A DNA stretch of 64,000 bases from Streptomyces noursei ATCC 11455 (GTDB lineage Bacteria; Actinomycetota; Actinomycetes; Streptomycetales; Streptomycetaceae): positions 5,766,001-5,830,000 of the forward strand of contig NZ_CP011533.1 in the NCBI RefSeq assembly GCF_001704275.1. Direction: 5' to 3'. Shown in pieces: positions 28,432 through 36,456 of the stretch. A program made the translations under genes and the position numbers. The notes under the pieces were generated by a model. It was given only the letters and a program-made list of their open reading frames with translations. It was not told the origin of the DNA and did not search any database. Each line of letters starts with the position of its first letter. Within the stretch, counting starts at the first letter, position 1.

Positions 28432-30057
28432 GTGCGGCCGGTAGGCAGCAAGTACCTGCTTGAGGAGCCTCTGGGGCGCGGCGCCACGGGCACCGTCTGG
28501 CGTGCCCGCCAGAGGGAGACGGCGGGTGCCGAGGCGGCCGTCCCGGGGGAGCCCGGCGAGACGGTCGCGATCAAGGTCCTCAAGGAGGAGCTGGCGTCCG
28601 ACGCGGACGTGGTGATGCGCTTCCTGCGCGAGCGCTCGGTCCTGCTGCGGCTGACCCACCCCAACATCGTCCGGACCCGCGACCTGGTCGTCGAGGGCGA
28701 CCTGCTGGCGCTCGTCATGGACCTGGTCGACGGCCCCGACCTGCATCGCTACCTGCGCGACAACGGCCCGTTCAGCCCGGTGGCGGCGGCGCTGCTCACC
28801 GCGCAGATCGCCGACGCGCTGGCCGCCAGCCACGCCGACGGCGTCGTCCACCGCGACCTCAAGCCCGCCAACGTCCTGCTCGCCGGCTCCGACGGCGCCG
28901 AGCAGATGCACCCGATGCTGACCGACTTCGGCATCGCCCGGCTCGCCGACTCCCCGGGGCTGACCCGTACGCACGAGTTCGTCGGCACCCCCGCCTATGT
29001 GGCGCCGGAGTCCGCCGAGGGCCGTCCGCAGACCTCCGCCGTGGACATCTACGGCGCCGGCATCCTGCTCTACGAGCTGCTCACCGGCCGCCCGCCGTTC
29101 GCCGGGGCGACCGCCCTGGAGGTGTTGCACCGGCACCTCGCCGAGGAGCCGCAGCGCCCCGCCGCGGTTCCCGAGCCGCTGTGGACGGTCGTCGAGCGCT
29201 GCCTGCGCAAGCGTCCCGAGGAGCGCCCCAGCGCAGAGAACCTCGCGCGCGGGCTGCGCACCGTCGCCGCCGGCATCGGCGCGCACGCCACCCCGCAGCA
29301 GGCCGAGGCGGCGCTGGGCGTCGCCGCGCTGCTCGCCCCCGACCCGGAGCCGGCCACGGTCCCGGGCACCGAGGGCTCCCAGGGGACGGACGCCGCGGCC
29401 CCCACCCAGGTGCTGCCGACCAACGCGCCCTCCCCCTACGACCCGGGCGCACCGACCAGCGTGCTGCCGTCCACGGGTGCCCCGGGGCAGGGGCCGGCCC
29501 CGACGCGGGCCATGCCGCCGGTGCCCCCGATGCCGGCCGCCGCGCCCATGGCCGGTCCGCCGGAGCCCGAAGGGCCGCACCCGTGGGAGTCCCAGCTGCG
29601 GGCCGCCCGGGACCGCAACGAGCAGACCCAGGTGCAGTACCTGGACCCGCAGGACGACCCGCTGCGCCGCCGTCCGCAGCGCCGCCCGGCGCCCGCCCAG
29701 GCCCCGCAGCGGCCCCCGTACGGCGGTCAGCCCGCCGGGTACGCCCCGCAGCGGCCGCCGGCCCCGCAGCGCCGCCAGGAGCCGCCGCCGCAGCGCTACG
29801 AGCCGGCCCCGCTGCCCGCCCGGGAGCCCCGCCCCCGGCGCGAGCCGCGGCCGCGCAGCGCCAACCCGATGCGGATCCCGGGTCTGGGCTGTCTGAAGGG
29901 CTGCCTCTTCACGGTGCTGCTGCTGTTCGTGGCGGCCTGGTTGATCTGGGAGTTCACCCCGCTCCAGGAGTGGATCGGGACGACCAAGGGCTTCTTCCAG
30001 CAGATCGGTGACGTCTTCGCCAGCGTGCAGCACTTCGTACAGAAGCTCGGCGGCTGA
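28432..30057 (+). CDS. pkaA: Membrane Ser/Thr protein kinase (PkaA-like)
   Basis: This 541-residue Hanks-type kinase has a glycine loop LGRGATGTV, the ATP-anchoring lysine Lys48 in VAIKVL, catalytic loop HRDLKPAN with Asp142, DFG at Asp165 and [10 protein letters not shown] ending the activation segment. A Pro/Gln/Arg-rich juxtamembrane linker (about 300-480) leads to one helix ([18 protein letters not shown]) and a short extracellular tail with no sensor domain. The GTG at 28432 follows AGGGAG by eight bases. The tandem kinase pair upstream of prfB matches my memory of S. coelicolor pkaA-pkaB, so the symbol rests on synteny. The FHA protein encoded divergently is a candidate partner. Confidence 0.85.
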   Translation: MRPVGSKYLLEEPLGRGATGTVWRARQRETAGAEAAVPGEPGETVAIKVLKEELASDADVVMRFLRERSVLLRLTHPNIVRTRDLVVEGDLLALVMDLVDGPDLHRYLRDNGPFSPVAAALLTAQIADALAASHADGVVHRDLKPANVLLAGSDGAEQMHPMLTDFGIARLADSPGLTRTHEFVGTPAYVAPESAEGRPQTSAVDIYGAGILLYELLTGRPPFAGATALEVLHRHLAEEPQRPAAVPEPLWTVVERCLRKRPEERPSAENLARGLRTVAAGIGAHATPQQAEAALGVAALLAPDPEPATVPGTEGSQGTDAAAPTQVLPTNAPSPYDPGAPTSVLPSTGAPGQGPAPTRAMPPVPPMPAAAPMAGPPEPEGPHPWESQLRAARDRNEQTQVQYLDPQDDPLRRRPQRRPAPAQAPQRPPYGGQPAGYAPQRPPAPQRRQEPPPQRYEPAPLPAREPRPRREPRPRSANPMRIPGLGCLKGCLFTVLLLFVAAWLIWEFTPLQEWIGTTKGFFQQIGDVFASVQHFVQKLGG

Positions 30058-30072
30058 CGGTCCGTACGGACG

Positions 30073-30106
30073 GGATGTCGACGGCATCGTCTATTTGTCG
30101 ACATCC
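30073..30106. terminator. Inverted repeat between the kinase genes
   Basis: GGATGTCGAC (30073-30082) and GTCGACATCC (30097-30106) form a perfect 10-bp stem with a 14-base loop, 15 bases after the first kinase stop. It may act as a terminator/attenuator or an operator for the second kinase. Confidence 0.5.
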
Positions 30107-30236
30107 AGCCGGTGAATTCCCGTACAGAAGTGACGGTTGCCGCCATTGGGGGCACTGAACCCTCTGGCGCCCGCGTAGCTTTGACGCCAACCTCAGCCCC
30201 CGAGGACGCCCGGGGGCCCGACACGTCGGAGCAGTC

Positions 30237-31535
30237 TTGGCACGGAAGATCGGCAGCCGGTACACCGCCCACCAGATCCTGGGGCGCGGCAGTGCCGGCA
30301 CGGTATGGCTGGGCGAGGGTCCCGAAGGGGCCGTGGCCATCAAGCTGTTGCGTGAGGATCTCGCCTCCGACCAGGAGCTCGTCGGCCGCTTCGTGCAGGA
30401 GCGGGCGGCACTGCTGAGTCTGGAGCACCCGCGCGTCGTCGGCGTCCGCGACCTCGTCGTCGACGGCGCCGACCTCGCGCTCGTCATGGACCTGGTCCGC
30501 GGCACCGACCTGCGCACCCGTCTGGAGCGCGAGCGGCGGCTCGCCCCCGAGGCCGCGGTCGCCATCGCCGCCGACGTCGCCGACGGCCTCGTCGCCGCGC
30601 ACGCCGCGCGGATCGTGCACCGCGACGTCAAGCCGGAGAACGTCCTGCTGGACATGCAGGGGCCGCTCGGCCCCGGTGGCGCGCACCCCGCGCTGCTCAC
30701 CGACTTCGGCATCGCGCGCCTGGTGGACTCCCCCCGCAGGACCCTCTCCCAGCCGCAGAGCGGGGGGTCCACCCTCTCGCTCCGCTCCGCCAAGGTCATC
30801 GGCACCCCCGACTACCTCGCCCCGGAGATCATCGAGGGCCTGCCGCCGCGCGCCTCCGTGGACGTCTACGCGCTGGCGACGGTCCTGTACGAGATGCTCG
30901 CCGGCTTCACGCCCTTCGGGGGCGGCCACCCCGGTGCGGTGCTGCGCCGCCACGTCACCGAGAGCGTCGCCCCGCTGCCCGGCATCCCGGACGAGCTGTG
31001 GCAGCTGCTCCTCCAGTGCCTGGCCAAGGCGCCCGCCTCCCGGCTGCGCGCCCCGGAGCTGGCCGCCCGACTGCGGGAGATCCTGCCCGGCCTGGCCGGC
31101 ATCCCGCCGCTGGACATCGACGAGCCCGACGACGAGCAGCCGGCGGACGACCCGGAGGGCGCCCCCGCCGGGTCCCGCCAGGAGGCCCGCTATCCGGTGG
31201 CGGCGCCCGAGGGCCCGCCGCGCGGCGCGGTCCCCCTCGTCCAAGGGGCGAAGCCGGACTCCAGCCGGGAGACGCACACCAGCATGCGGGTCCCCGGGCC
31301 GGACGAGTTGGCCGGCGGCGCGCACGGCACGGCCCGCGCCCCGCGGGCCGCGGGGGAGCGCCGGGCGGGCTCGGCCCGGCACCGCTCCTCCCCGGAGGCG
31401 GTGCGCCGCCGTCGGATCAAGGTGGGCGTGGTGGCCGCCGTCGTCGTGGTGGCGGGCGCGGTCGGCGGCCTGCTGGCCTCGGGCGGCGGTGACGAGCCGG
31501 GCGGCGTCCGGCCGGGCGTGCACCATCCGCGATAG
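30237..31535 (+). CDS. pkaB: Membrane Ser/Thr protein kinase (PkaB-like)
   Basis: This 432-residue Hanks-type kinase starts at an uncommon TTG preceded by GGAG. Motifs are LGRGSAGTVW, Lys36 in [27 protein letters not shown] and GTPDYLAPEI. The activation segment is enlarged by a Ser/Gln-rich stretch (RRTLSQPQSGGSTLSLRSAK) that offers several possible phosphosites. After the kinase domain comes a charged linker and one helix (VGVVAAVVVVAGAVGGLLA) with about 20 external residues. It follows the PkaA-like gene by 179 bp and may be separately transcribed. The symbol is given from gene order. Confidence 0.83.
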   Translation: MARKIGSRYTAHQILGRGSAGTVWLGEGPEGAVAIKLLREDLASDQELVGRFVQERAALLSLEHPRVVGVRDLVVDGADLALVMDLVRGTDLRTRLERERRLAPEAAVAIAADVADGLVAAHAARIVHRDVKPENVLLDMQGPLGPGGAHPALLTDFGIARLVDSPRRTLSQPQSGGSTLSLRSAKVIGTPDYLAPEIIEGLPPRASVDVYALATVLYEMLAGFTPFGGGHPGAVLRRHVTESVAPLPGIPDELWQLLLQCLAKAPASRLRAPELAARLREILPGLAGIPPLDIDEPDDEQPADDPEGAPAGSRQEARYPVAAPEGPPRGAVPLVQGAKPDSSRETHTSMRVPGPDELAGGAHGTARAPRAAGERRAGSARHRSSPEAVRRRRIKVGVVAAVVVVAGAVGGLLASGGGDEPGGVRPGVHHPR

Positions 31536-31591
31536 GGCCTGTGACCTGGGCCTAAGGGCGCCGGGGCCTGCGCGGGCAGCTCGGCGCGGGC

Positions 31592-31619
31592 CCGGCGGGC
31601 GGCCCGCCGGCCCCGTTTT
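31592..31619 (+). terminator. Terminator after second kinase
   Basis: CCGGCGGGC (31592-31600) and its complement (31602-31610) form a 9-bp palindrome around one base, followed five bases later by TTTT. It lies between the kinase and prfB. Confidence 0.5.
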
Positions 31620-31679
31620 CATCCGGTCCGGCCGGGACGGGCCGGGGACACGCCGGGACAGATTGTCGGTGGCAGCCGT

Positions 31680-31691
31680 TAGGCTGGGTGC
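31680..31691 (+). promoter_or_regulatory. -10 box for a leaderless prfB message
   Basis: TAGGCT at 31680-31685 is six bases before the GTG start of prfB, and no Shine-Dalgarno sequence is present. The spacing puts transcription start at or next to the start codon. No good -35 box was found. Confidence 0.45.
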
Positions 31692-32807
31692 GTGGCAGTC
31701 GTCGATGTATCCGAAGAGCTGAAGTCCCTCTCCTCGACCATGGGGTCGATCGAGGCCGTCCTGGACCTCGACAAGATGAGGGCCGATGTCGCCGTGCTTG
31801 AGGAGCAGGCCGCGGAGCCGTCCCTGTGGGACGACCCGGCGAACGCACAGAAGATCACCAGCCAGCTGTCCTACCTCCAGGGCCAGCTGCGCCGGGCCGA
31901 GGCGCTGCGCGGTCGCGTCGACGACCTTGAGGTGCTCTTCGAGCTCGCCGAGGCCGAGGGCGACGAGGAGACCCGCGCCGAGGCCGAGCGGGAGCTGGTC
32001 GACGTCCGCAAGGCGGTGGACGAGATGGAGGTCCGCACCCTGCTGTCCGGCGAGTACGACGCCCGCGAGGCGCTGGTGAGCGTCCGTGCCGAGGCCGGTG
32101 GCGTGGACGCCGCGGACTTCGCCGAGAAGCTCCAGCGGATGTACCTGCGCTGGGCCGAGCGGCACGGCTACAAGACCGAGCTGTACGAGACCTCGTACGC
32201 CGAAGAGGCCGGCATCAAGTCGACCACCTTCGCCGTCCAGGTGCCCTACGCCTACGGCACGCTCTCGGTGGAGCAGGGCACGCACCGCCTGGTGCGCATC
32301 TCGCCGTTCGACAACCAGGGCCGCCGTCAGACCTCCTTCGCGGGCGTCGAGGTGCTGCCGGTCGTCGAGCAGACCGACCACATCGAGATCGACGAGAGCG
32401 ACCTGCGGGTGGACGTCTACCGCTCCTCCGGCCCCGGTGGCCAGGGCGTCAACACCACCGACTCCGCGGTCCGGTTGACGCACATCCCCACCGGCATCGT
32501 CGTCTCCTGCCAGAACGAGCGCTCGCAGATCCAGAACAAGGCCACCGCCATGAACGTCCTCCAGGCGAAGCTGCTGGAGCGGCGCCGCCAGGAGGAGCAG
32601 GCCAAGATGGACGCCCTCAAGGGCGACGGCGGCAACTCCTGGGGCAACCAGATGCGTTCGTACGTCCTGCACCCGTACCAGATGGTCAAGGACCTGCGGA
32701 CGGAGTTCGAGGTCGGCAACCCGCAGGCCGTGCTGGACGGGGACATCGACGGCTTCCTGGAGGCCGGCATCCGCTGGCGCAAGCAGCAGGAGCAGCAGGC
32801 GAAGTAG
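31692..32807 (+). CDS. prfB: Peptide chain release factor 2
   Basis: RF2 releases nascent peptides at UGA and UAA stop codons. The 371-residue protein has the SPF stop-recognition tripeptide at residues 204-206 (VRISPFDNQ) and the catalytic GGQ at 249-251 (GPGGQGVN). It reads through in a single frame, so the in-frame UGA and programmed +1 frameshift of many bacterial prfB genes is absent. In a high-GC actinomycete that uses TGA heavily this is expected. GTG is the start, probably on a leaderless message. A strong intrinsic terminator follows. Confidence 0.98.
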   Translation: MAVVDVSEELKSLSSTMGSIEAVLDLDKMRADVAVLEEQAAEPSLWDDPANAQKITSQLSYLQGQLRRAEALRGRVDDLEVLFELAEAEGDEETRAEAERELVDVRKAVDEMEVRTLLSGEYDAREALVSVRAEAGGVDAADFAEKLQRMYLRWAERHGYKTELYETSYAEEAGIKSTTFAVQVPYAYGTLSVEQGTHRLVRISPFDNQGRRQTSFAGVEVLPVVEQTDHIEIDESDLRVDVYRSSGPGGQGVNTTDSAVRLTHIPTGIVVSCQNERSQIQNKATAMNVLQAKLLERRRQEEQAKMDALKGDGGNSWGNQMRSYVLHPYQMVKDLRTEFEVGNPQAVLDGDIDGFLEAGIRWRKQQEQQAK

Positions 32808-32847
32808 CCGCGGGCGCAAGCGGACAAACGCCTTCAGAAGGTTCGGA

Positions 32848-32880
32848 CAACTGCCTCCCCAAGGGGGGCAGTTGTTTTTT
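32848..32880 (+). terminator. Intrinsic terminator of prfB
   Basis: CAACTGCCTCCCC (32848-32860) pairs over 12-13 bp with GGGGGGCAGTTG (32863-32874), directly followed by TTTTTT (32875-32880). This is a textbook rho-independent terminator, unusual in this genome for its T-run. Confidence 0.9.
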
Positions 32881-32960
32881 GCGGTGGCGGTTAGGTCACA
32901 GTCGTACGTCCATGTATCGCCCAAGTCATGGCAATTCGGTCATCAAGCCTTTATTCGGCC

Positions 32961-32989
32961 TTGACGATGTTCCGAGAACTGGGAAGGCT
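32961..32989 (+). promoter_or_regulatory. Candidate promoter of LAETG surface protein
   Basis: TTGACG (32961-32966), a 17-base spacer and AAGGCT (32984-32989) lie about 150 bases before the surface protein start. The -35 match is good and the -10 match fair. Confidence 0.45.
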
Positions 32990-33142
32990 GAGCGCGGCAT
33001 GCGTGTGTCATGGGGCGCGTGTAGGAACGGGGAGGCGAACGGCCCGCCGGCAGTGCCGGGCCGTGGTGTGCACACCCCCATCGGTCGTTGCCCCGTGCGG
33101 CGGTGCTCCAATGACGAGTTCAGCTACTGGGGGTAGCAGTAC

Positions 33143-34051
33143 ATGACGAAGAAGACGCGGCTGCGCGTGGCGCGCATTGCGGCCGGTGCGGTGATCGCGG
33201 CCGGTGCGTCGCTCACCGCGGCCGGTGCGGCATCCGCCGCCGGCACGGACGGTACGCCGGCGAAGCAGAGTGACGGCATCATCGGCGGCATTATCGGTGG
33301 CATCTTCGGCGGCGGCGAGAGCACCGGCGGCGACAGCACCGGTGGCCAGTCGACCGGCGGCGAGAGCACCGGCGGCGACAGCACCGGCGGTGAGATCGGC
33401 AGCCAGAACTCCGGCGGCCAGACCTCCGGCGGCGAGATCGGCGGCACCGGTGGCGAGACCTCCGGTGGCCAGAACTCCGGCGGCCAGACCACGGGTGGTC
33501 AGACCACGGGTGGCGAGACCACCGGTGGCCAGAACTCGGGCGGTCAGACCACGGGTGGCGAGACCACGGGTGGCGAGACCACCGGTGGCCAGAACTCGGG
33601 CGGTCAGACCACGGGTGGCGAGACCACCGGTGGCCAGAACTCCGGCGGTCAGACCACCGGTGGTCAGAACTCCGGCGGCCAGACCGGCGGCAGCAGCACC
33701 GGTGGTCACTCCGGCGGCAGCACCGGTGGCGGCACCGGTGGCAGCACCGGTGGCAGCCACTCCGGCGGCACCAGCACGGGCGGCACCACCACCGGCGGCG
33801 ACAGCACCGGTACCGGTACCGACAACGAGGGCTCCAAGCCGATCGAGCAGCCCGGTCAGGGCAAGGAGCAGGTCATCGACACCCCGGGCCAGGCCAAGCA
33901 GCAGGCCAAGGGTGGTCAGCAGCTGGCGGAGACCGGTTCGTCCGGCACCACCGTTCTGCTGATCGGCGCCGCCACGATGATCGCCGGCGGTGTGGGCTTC
34001 CGGGTCCTGCCGCGCCTGATCAACAAGAGCGGCGGCGCGGCGGCTGCCTGA
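33143..34051 (+). CDS. LAETG sortase-anchored surface protein, Gly/Ser/Thr repeats
   Basis: This 302-residue protein has a Sec signal peptide (MTKKTRLRVARIAAG start, cleavage near ASAAG), and a central region from about residue 55 to 225 made of four- and five-residue units such as STGG, TTGGE and NSGGQ. It ends with a classical wall-sorting signal: LAETG at residues 261-265, a hydrophobic helix and RLINKSGG. LAxTG is the motif used by class E sortases of Streptomyces, so covalent linkage to peptidoglycan is expected. The start follows GGGGG ten bases upstream. No sortase gene is in the window. The flexible, polar repeat region suggests a stalk or matrix component rather than an enzyme. Confidence 0.9.
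   Translation: MTKKTRLRVARIAAGAVIAAGASLTAAGAASAAGTDGTPAKQSDGIIGGIIGGIFGGGESTGGDSTGGQSTGGESTGGDSTGGEIGSQNSGGQTSGGEIGGTGGETSGGQNSGGQTTGGQTTGGETTGGQNSGGQTTGGETTGGETTGGQNSGGQTTGGETTGGQNSGGQTTGGQNSGGQTGGSSTGGHSGGSTGGGTGGSTGGSHSGGTSTGGTTTGGDSTGTGTDNEGSKPIEQPGQGKEQVIDTPGQAKQQAKGGQQLAETGSSGTTVLLIGAATMIAGGVGFRVLPRLINKSGGAAAA
33310..33800 (+). repeat. Tandem coding repeats in LAETG protein
   Basis: This internal repeat array is built from GGTGGCCAGAAC, GGCGGTCAGACC and ACGGGTGGCGAG units (12 bp, arranged in higher-order 30- to 60-bp blocks). Several stretches are identical at the nucleotide level, especially 33525-33660, so copy number is likely to vary between strains. Confidence 0.8.
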
Positions 34052-34069
34052 CGCTGACGCGGCACACGA

Positions 34070-34105
34070 CGAGGGGCCCGGGACGCATGCGTCCCGGGCC
34101 CCTCG
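34070..34105. terminator. Perfect 36-bp palindrome, bidirectional terminator
   Basis: CGAGGGGCCCGGGACGCA (34070-34087) is followed immediately by its exact complement (34088-34105) with no spacer. It lies between the convergent LAETG and zinc-ribbon genes. As RNA it folds to a very stable hairpin from either strand. Confidence 0.75.
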
Positions 34106-34194
34106 GGCGTCCGCGGGCGATGGTGGGCGAGGTTTACGGGCACCCTGCGCGGCGGGGTCGTCACTCTGCGGCGCCGCGGGGCGCCCGGGGAGTT

Positions 34195-34386
34195 TCAGAC
34201 GGCCTGGCGGAGCAGCACCGCGACCGCGAGCAGCGCTATCAGCAGGGCCGCCAGCACCACGGGATTGAGCTGGCCGAAAAAGCCCGCTTGTCGCTGGAGC
34301 CGTTCCCTGCTGGCCCGGCACACAGGGCAGCGGCCCTCGCTCACAGGGGCCGCGCAGTTGGCGCACACCAATCGGTCGTACGTCAT
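34195..34386 (-). CDS. Small zinc-ribbon membrane protein
   Basis: This 63-residue protein has four cysteines at 8, 11, 20 and 23 (CANC and CPVC), a zinc-ribbon knuckle pair, followed by a basic segment and one C-terminal helix (NPVVLAALLIALLAVAVLL). The ATG at 34386 is preceded by AGGAGG with good spacing, which supports a real gene despite its size. The N-terminal ribbon should be cytoplasmic. The function is unknown. Similar small ribbon-helix proteins occur next to ftsEX in streptomycetes, as I recall. Confidence 0.8.
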   Translation of the reverse strand: MTYDRLVCANCAAPVSEGRCPVCRASRERLQRQAGFFGQLNPVVLAALLIALLAVAVLLRQAV

Positions 34387-34778
34387 GCGACCTCCTTACT
34401 TACCGCATCAACGCACCGGGCGGCGCATTGGTTCCCTCTACCACTGTGCCAGTTCCGCCGCCGGACGGCGCGCCCCGGGGTTCACCCCCTTCCGGCCCGG
34501 CAGTGTTTCCCCCTCCCACCCCTCCCGGCGGCTCCCCCTCCCACCCGCCCGGCATCTCCCCCTCCCGTCCACCCGGCACCGCCCCTTTCCGCCCGGCAGC
34601 GTCCCTTCCGCCCACCCGCCCGGAATTGTGCGCTTTTTGTCCCGTAGGCACCGTGAAGAACCGCACCAACCTCCCCCGCCGGCTGGGCCCCCACACCAGG
34701 TTCGCGTAGGGTCACGCACACCGACGGGAGCCGTGACCGGCAACCCGTGCCCCTACCCAGGTCGACCGTGGTGCATCT
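34387..34778. other. Pyrimidine-rich intergenic region before ftsE
   Basis: This 392-bp gap between the divergent zinc-ribbon and ftsE genes has no supported gene. Between about 34480 and 34625 it is a low-complexity array of CCCCTCCC and CCCGGCA units, with strong strand asymmetry. TAGGGT at 34707-34712 is a reasonable -10 box for ftsE, 66 bases before its start; no matching -35 was seen. Confidence 0.5.
34509..34550 (-). repeat. Two adjacent strong G-quadruplex motifs
   Basis: Read on the minus strand, 34526-34509 is four G-runs (3,4,3,5) with single-base loops, and 34550-34534 is four G-runs (3,3,3,5) with single-base loops. Single-base loops give the most stable quadruplexes. They lie upstream of ftsE on its template strand, and on the non-template strand of the region behind the zinc-ribbon gene. 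Confidence 0.6.
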
Positions 34779-35468
34779 GTGATCCGATTCGACAACGTCT
34801 CCAAGACCTACCCGAAGCAGAACCGCCCCGCCCTCAGGGACGTCTCCCTGGAGATCGAGCGCGGCGAGTTCGTCTTCCTGGTGGGTTCCTCGGGCTCCGG
34901 TAAGTCCACCTTCCTGCGGCTGCTCCTGCGTGAGGAGCGCGCCAGCCATGGCGCCGTGCACGTACTGGGGAAGGATCTGGCCAAGCTGTCCAACTGGAAG
35001 GTGCCGCAGATGCGCCGCCAGGTGGGCACGGTCTTCCAGGACTTCCGGTTGCTCCCCAACAAGACTGTGGGGCAGAACGTCGCCTTCGCCCTGGAAGTCA
35101 TCGGCAGGCCGCGCGGACAGATCCGCAAGACGGTGCCCGAAGTCCTCGAACTCGTCGGCCTCGGCGGCAAGGAGGACCGCATGCCGGGCGAGCTGTCCGG
35201 TGGTGAGCAGCAGCGCGTCGCCATCGCGCGGGCCTTCGTCAACCGGCCGTTGCTGCTCATCGCCGACGAGCCCACCGGCAACCTCGACCCGCAGACCTCC
35301 GTCGGCATCATGAAGCTGCTGGACCGGATCAACCGCACCGGGACGACGGTGGTCATGGCCACCCACGACCAGCAGATCGTCGACCAGATGCGCAAGCGGG
35401 TCATGGAACTCGAGAAGGGCCGGCTCGTACGCGACCAGTCGCGCGGCGTGTACGGCTACCAGCACTGA
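34779..35468 (+). CDS. ftsE: Cell division ATP-binding protein FtsE
   Basis: FtsE is the ATPase of the FtsEX complex, which controls peptidoglycan hydrolases during division or sporulation septation. The 229-residue protein has Walker [10 protein letters not shown] (residues 37-45), the ABC signature LSGGEQQR, Walker [13 protein letters not shown] and the switch histidine in MATHDQQ. The start is GTG with a weak ribosome site. ftsX follows after nine bases, so the two are one operon. The upstream gap carries G-quadruplex motifs and no second gene. Confidence 0.97.
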   Translation: MIRFDNVSKTYPKQNRPALRDVSLEIERGEFVFLVGSSGSGKSTFLRLLLREERASHGAVHVLGKDLAKLSNWKVPQMRRQVGTVFQDFRLLPNKTVGQNVAFALEVIGRPRGQIRKTVPEVLELVGLGGKEDRMPGELSGGEQQRVAIARAFVNRPLLLIADEPTGNLDPQTSVGIMKLLDRINRTGTTVVMATHDQQIVDQMRKRVMELEKGRLVRDQSRGVYGYQH

Positions 35469-35477
35469 AAGGACGCC

Positions 35478-36389
35478 ATGCGCGCCCAGTTCGTCCTGTC
35501 GGAGATCGGCGTCGGTCTCCGCCGAAATCTCACGATGACCTTCGCCGTCATCGTCTCGGTAGCCCTCTCGCTCGGCCTGTTCGGCGCCTCGCTGTTGATG
35601 CGCGACCAGGTCAACACGATGAAGGGGTACTGGTACGACAAGGTCAACGTCTCCATCTTCTTCTGCAACAAGAACGACGCCGAGACGGCCGCCAACTGCG
35701 CCAAGGGTGCGGCGACCCAGCAGCAGAAGGACGACATCCTGGCCGAGCTGCACCGGCTGCCGCTGGTGCAGAACGTGGAGCACGAGACCAGCGACCAGGC
35801 GTACAAGCACTACAAGGAGCAGTTCGGCGACACGCCCGTGGCCGGTCTGGTCACGCCCGACCAGCTGCCGGAGTCCTTCCGGGTCAAGCTCAAGGATCCG
35901 ACCAAGTTCGACGTGATCAAGTCGGCGTTCTCCGAGCGCCCCGGCGTCGAGCAGGTCCAGGACCAACGGGACACCGTCGAACCGCTGTTCCGTCTCCTGG
36001 ACGGCATGCGGTACGCGGCCCTGGGCGTCATGGGTCTGATGCTGGTGGTGGCGCTGATGCTGATCGTCAACACCGTGCGGGTCTCCGCGTTCAGCCGCCG
36101 CCGGGAGACCGGCATCATGCGGCTGGTCGGCGCCTCCAGCTTCTACATCCAGCTGCCGTTCATCATGGAGGCCGCGATCGCCGGCCTCATCGGTGCCGTG
36201 TTCGCCTGCGTCCTGCTCGTCGGCGGCAAGTACTTCATGATCAACCAGTGGCTGGCGAAGCAGATCCAGGTGGTCAACTTCATCGGCTGGGACGCCGTCC
36301 TGGCGGTGCTTCCGCTGGTCCTGCTCATCGGGTTGCTGATGCCCGCGCTCGCCGCGTTCTTCGCGCTGCGCAAGTACCTCAAGGTGTGA
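35478..36389 (+). CDS. ftsX: Cell division membrane protein FtsX
   Basis: FtsX is the membrane partner of FtsE. The 303-residue protein has an N-terminal helix (about residues 20-40), a large extracytoplasmic domain from 45 to 165 (two cysteines at about 59 and 74 in FFCNKND and NCAKGA), and three helices after residue 175 with the cytoplasmic coupling segment SRRRETGIMRLVGAS. It likely activates NlpC/P60 or M23 hydrolases, as in other actinobacteria. It ends at a strong hairpin. Confidence 0.97.
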   Translation: MRAQFVLSEIGVGLRRNLTMTFAVIVSVALSLGLFGASLLMRDQVNTMKGYWYDKVNVSIFFCNKNDAETAANCAKGAATQQQKDDILAELHRLPLVQNVEHETSDQAYKHYKEQFGDTPVAGLVTPDQLPESFRVKLKDPTKFDVIKSAFSERPGVEQVQDQRDTVEPLFRLLDGMRYAALGVMGLMLVVALMLIVNTVRVSAFSRRRETGIMRLVGASSFYIQLPFIMEAAIAGLIGAVFACVLLVGGKYFMINQWLAKQIQVVNFIGWDAVLAVLPLVLLIGLLMPALAAFFALRKYLKV

Positions 36390-36397
36390 GCTTCGCC

Positions 36398-36436
36398 AAG
36401 GGCGCCGTACGGTCAACTCCCCGTACGGCGCCCTTT
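36398..36436 (+). terminator. Terminator of ftsEX
   Basis: A perfect 15-bp stem (AAGGGCGCCGTACGG at 36398-36412, complement at 36421-36435) with an 8-base loop ends in CTTTCG, eight bases after the ftsX stop. Confidence 0.8.
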
Positions 36437-36443
36437 CGTCGCC

Positions 36444-36456
36444 TAGACTCACCGGC
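36444..36456 (+). promoter_or_regulatory. -10 box of leaderless S41 protease gene
   Basis: TAGACT at 36444-36449 fits the -10 consensus and is seven bases before the ATG, with no Shine-Dalgarno sequence between. The message is probably leaderless and independent of ftsEX. Confidence 0.55.

Noticed and set aside
31692..31790. Programmed frameshift in prfB
   Set aside because: The gene reads through in one frame from GTG with no in-frame TGA near codon 25, so no frameshift is required.
29796..32924. Long minus-strand open frame across the kinase genes and prfB
   Set aside because: It runs antisense to three unmistakable genes and shows no protein family signature.
32879..33136. 85-codon plus-strand frame before the LAETG protein
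   Set aside because: No ribosome site, and it begins inside the T-run of the prfB terminator. The interval is better explained as a promoter region.
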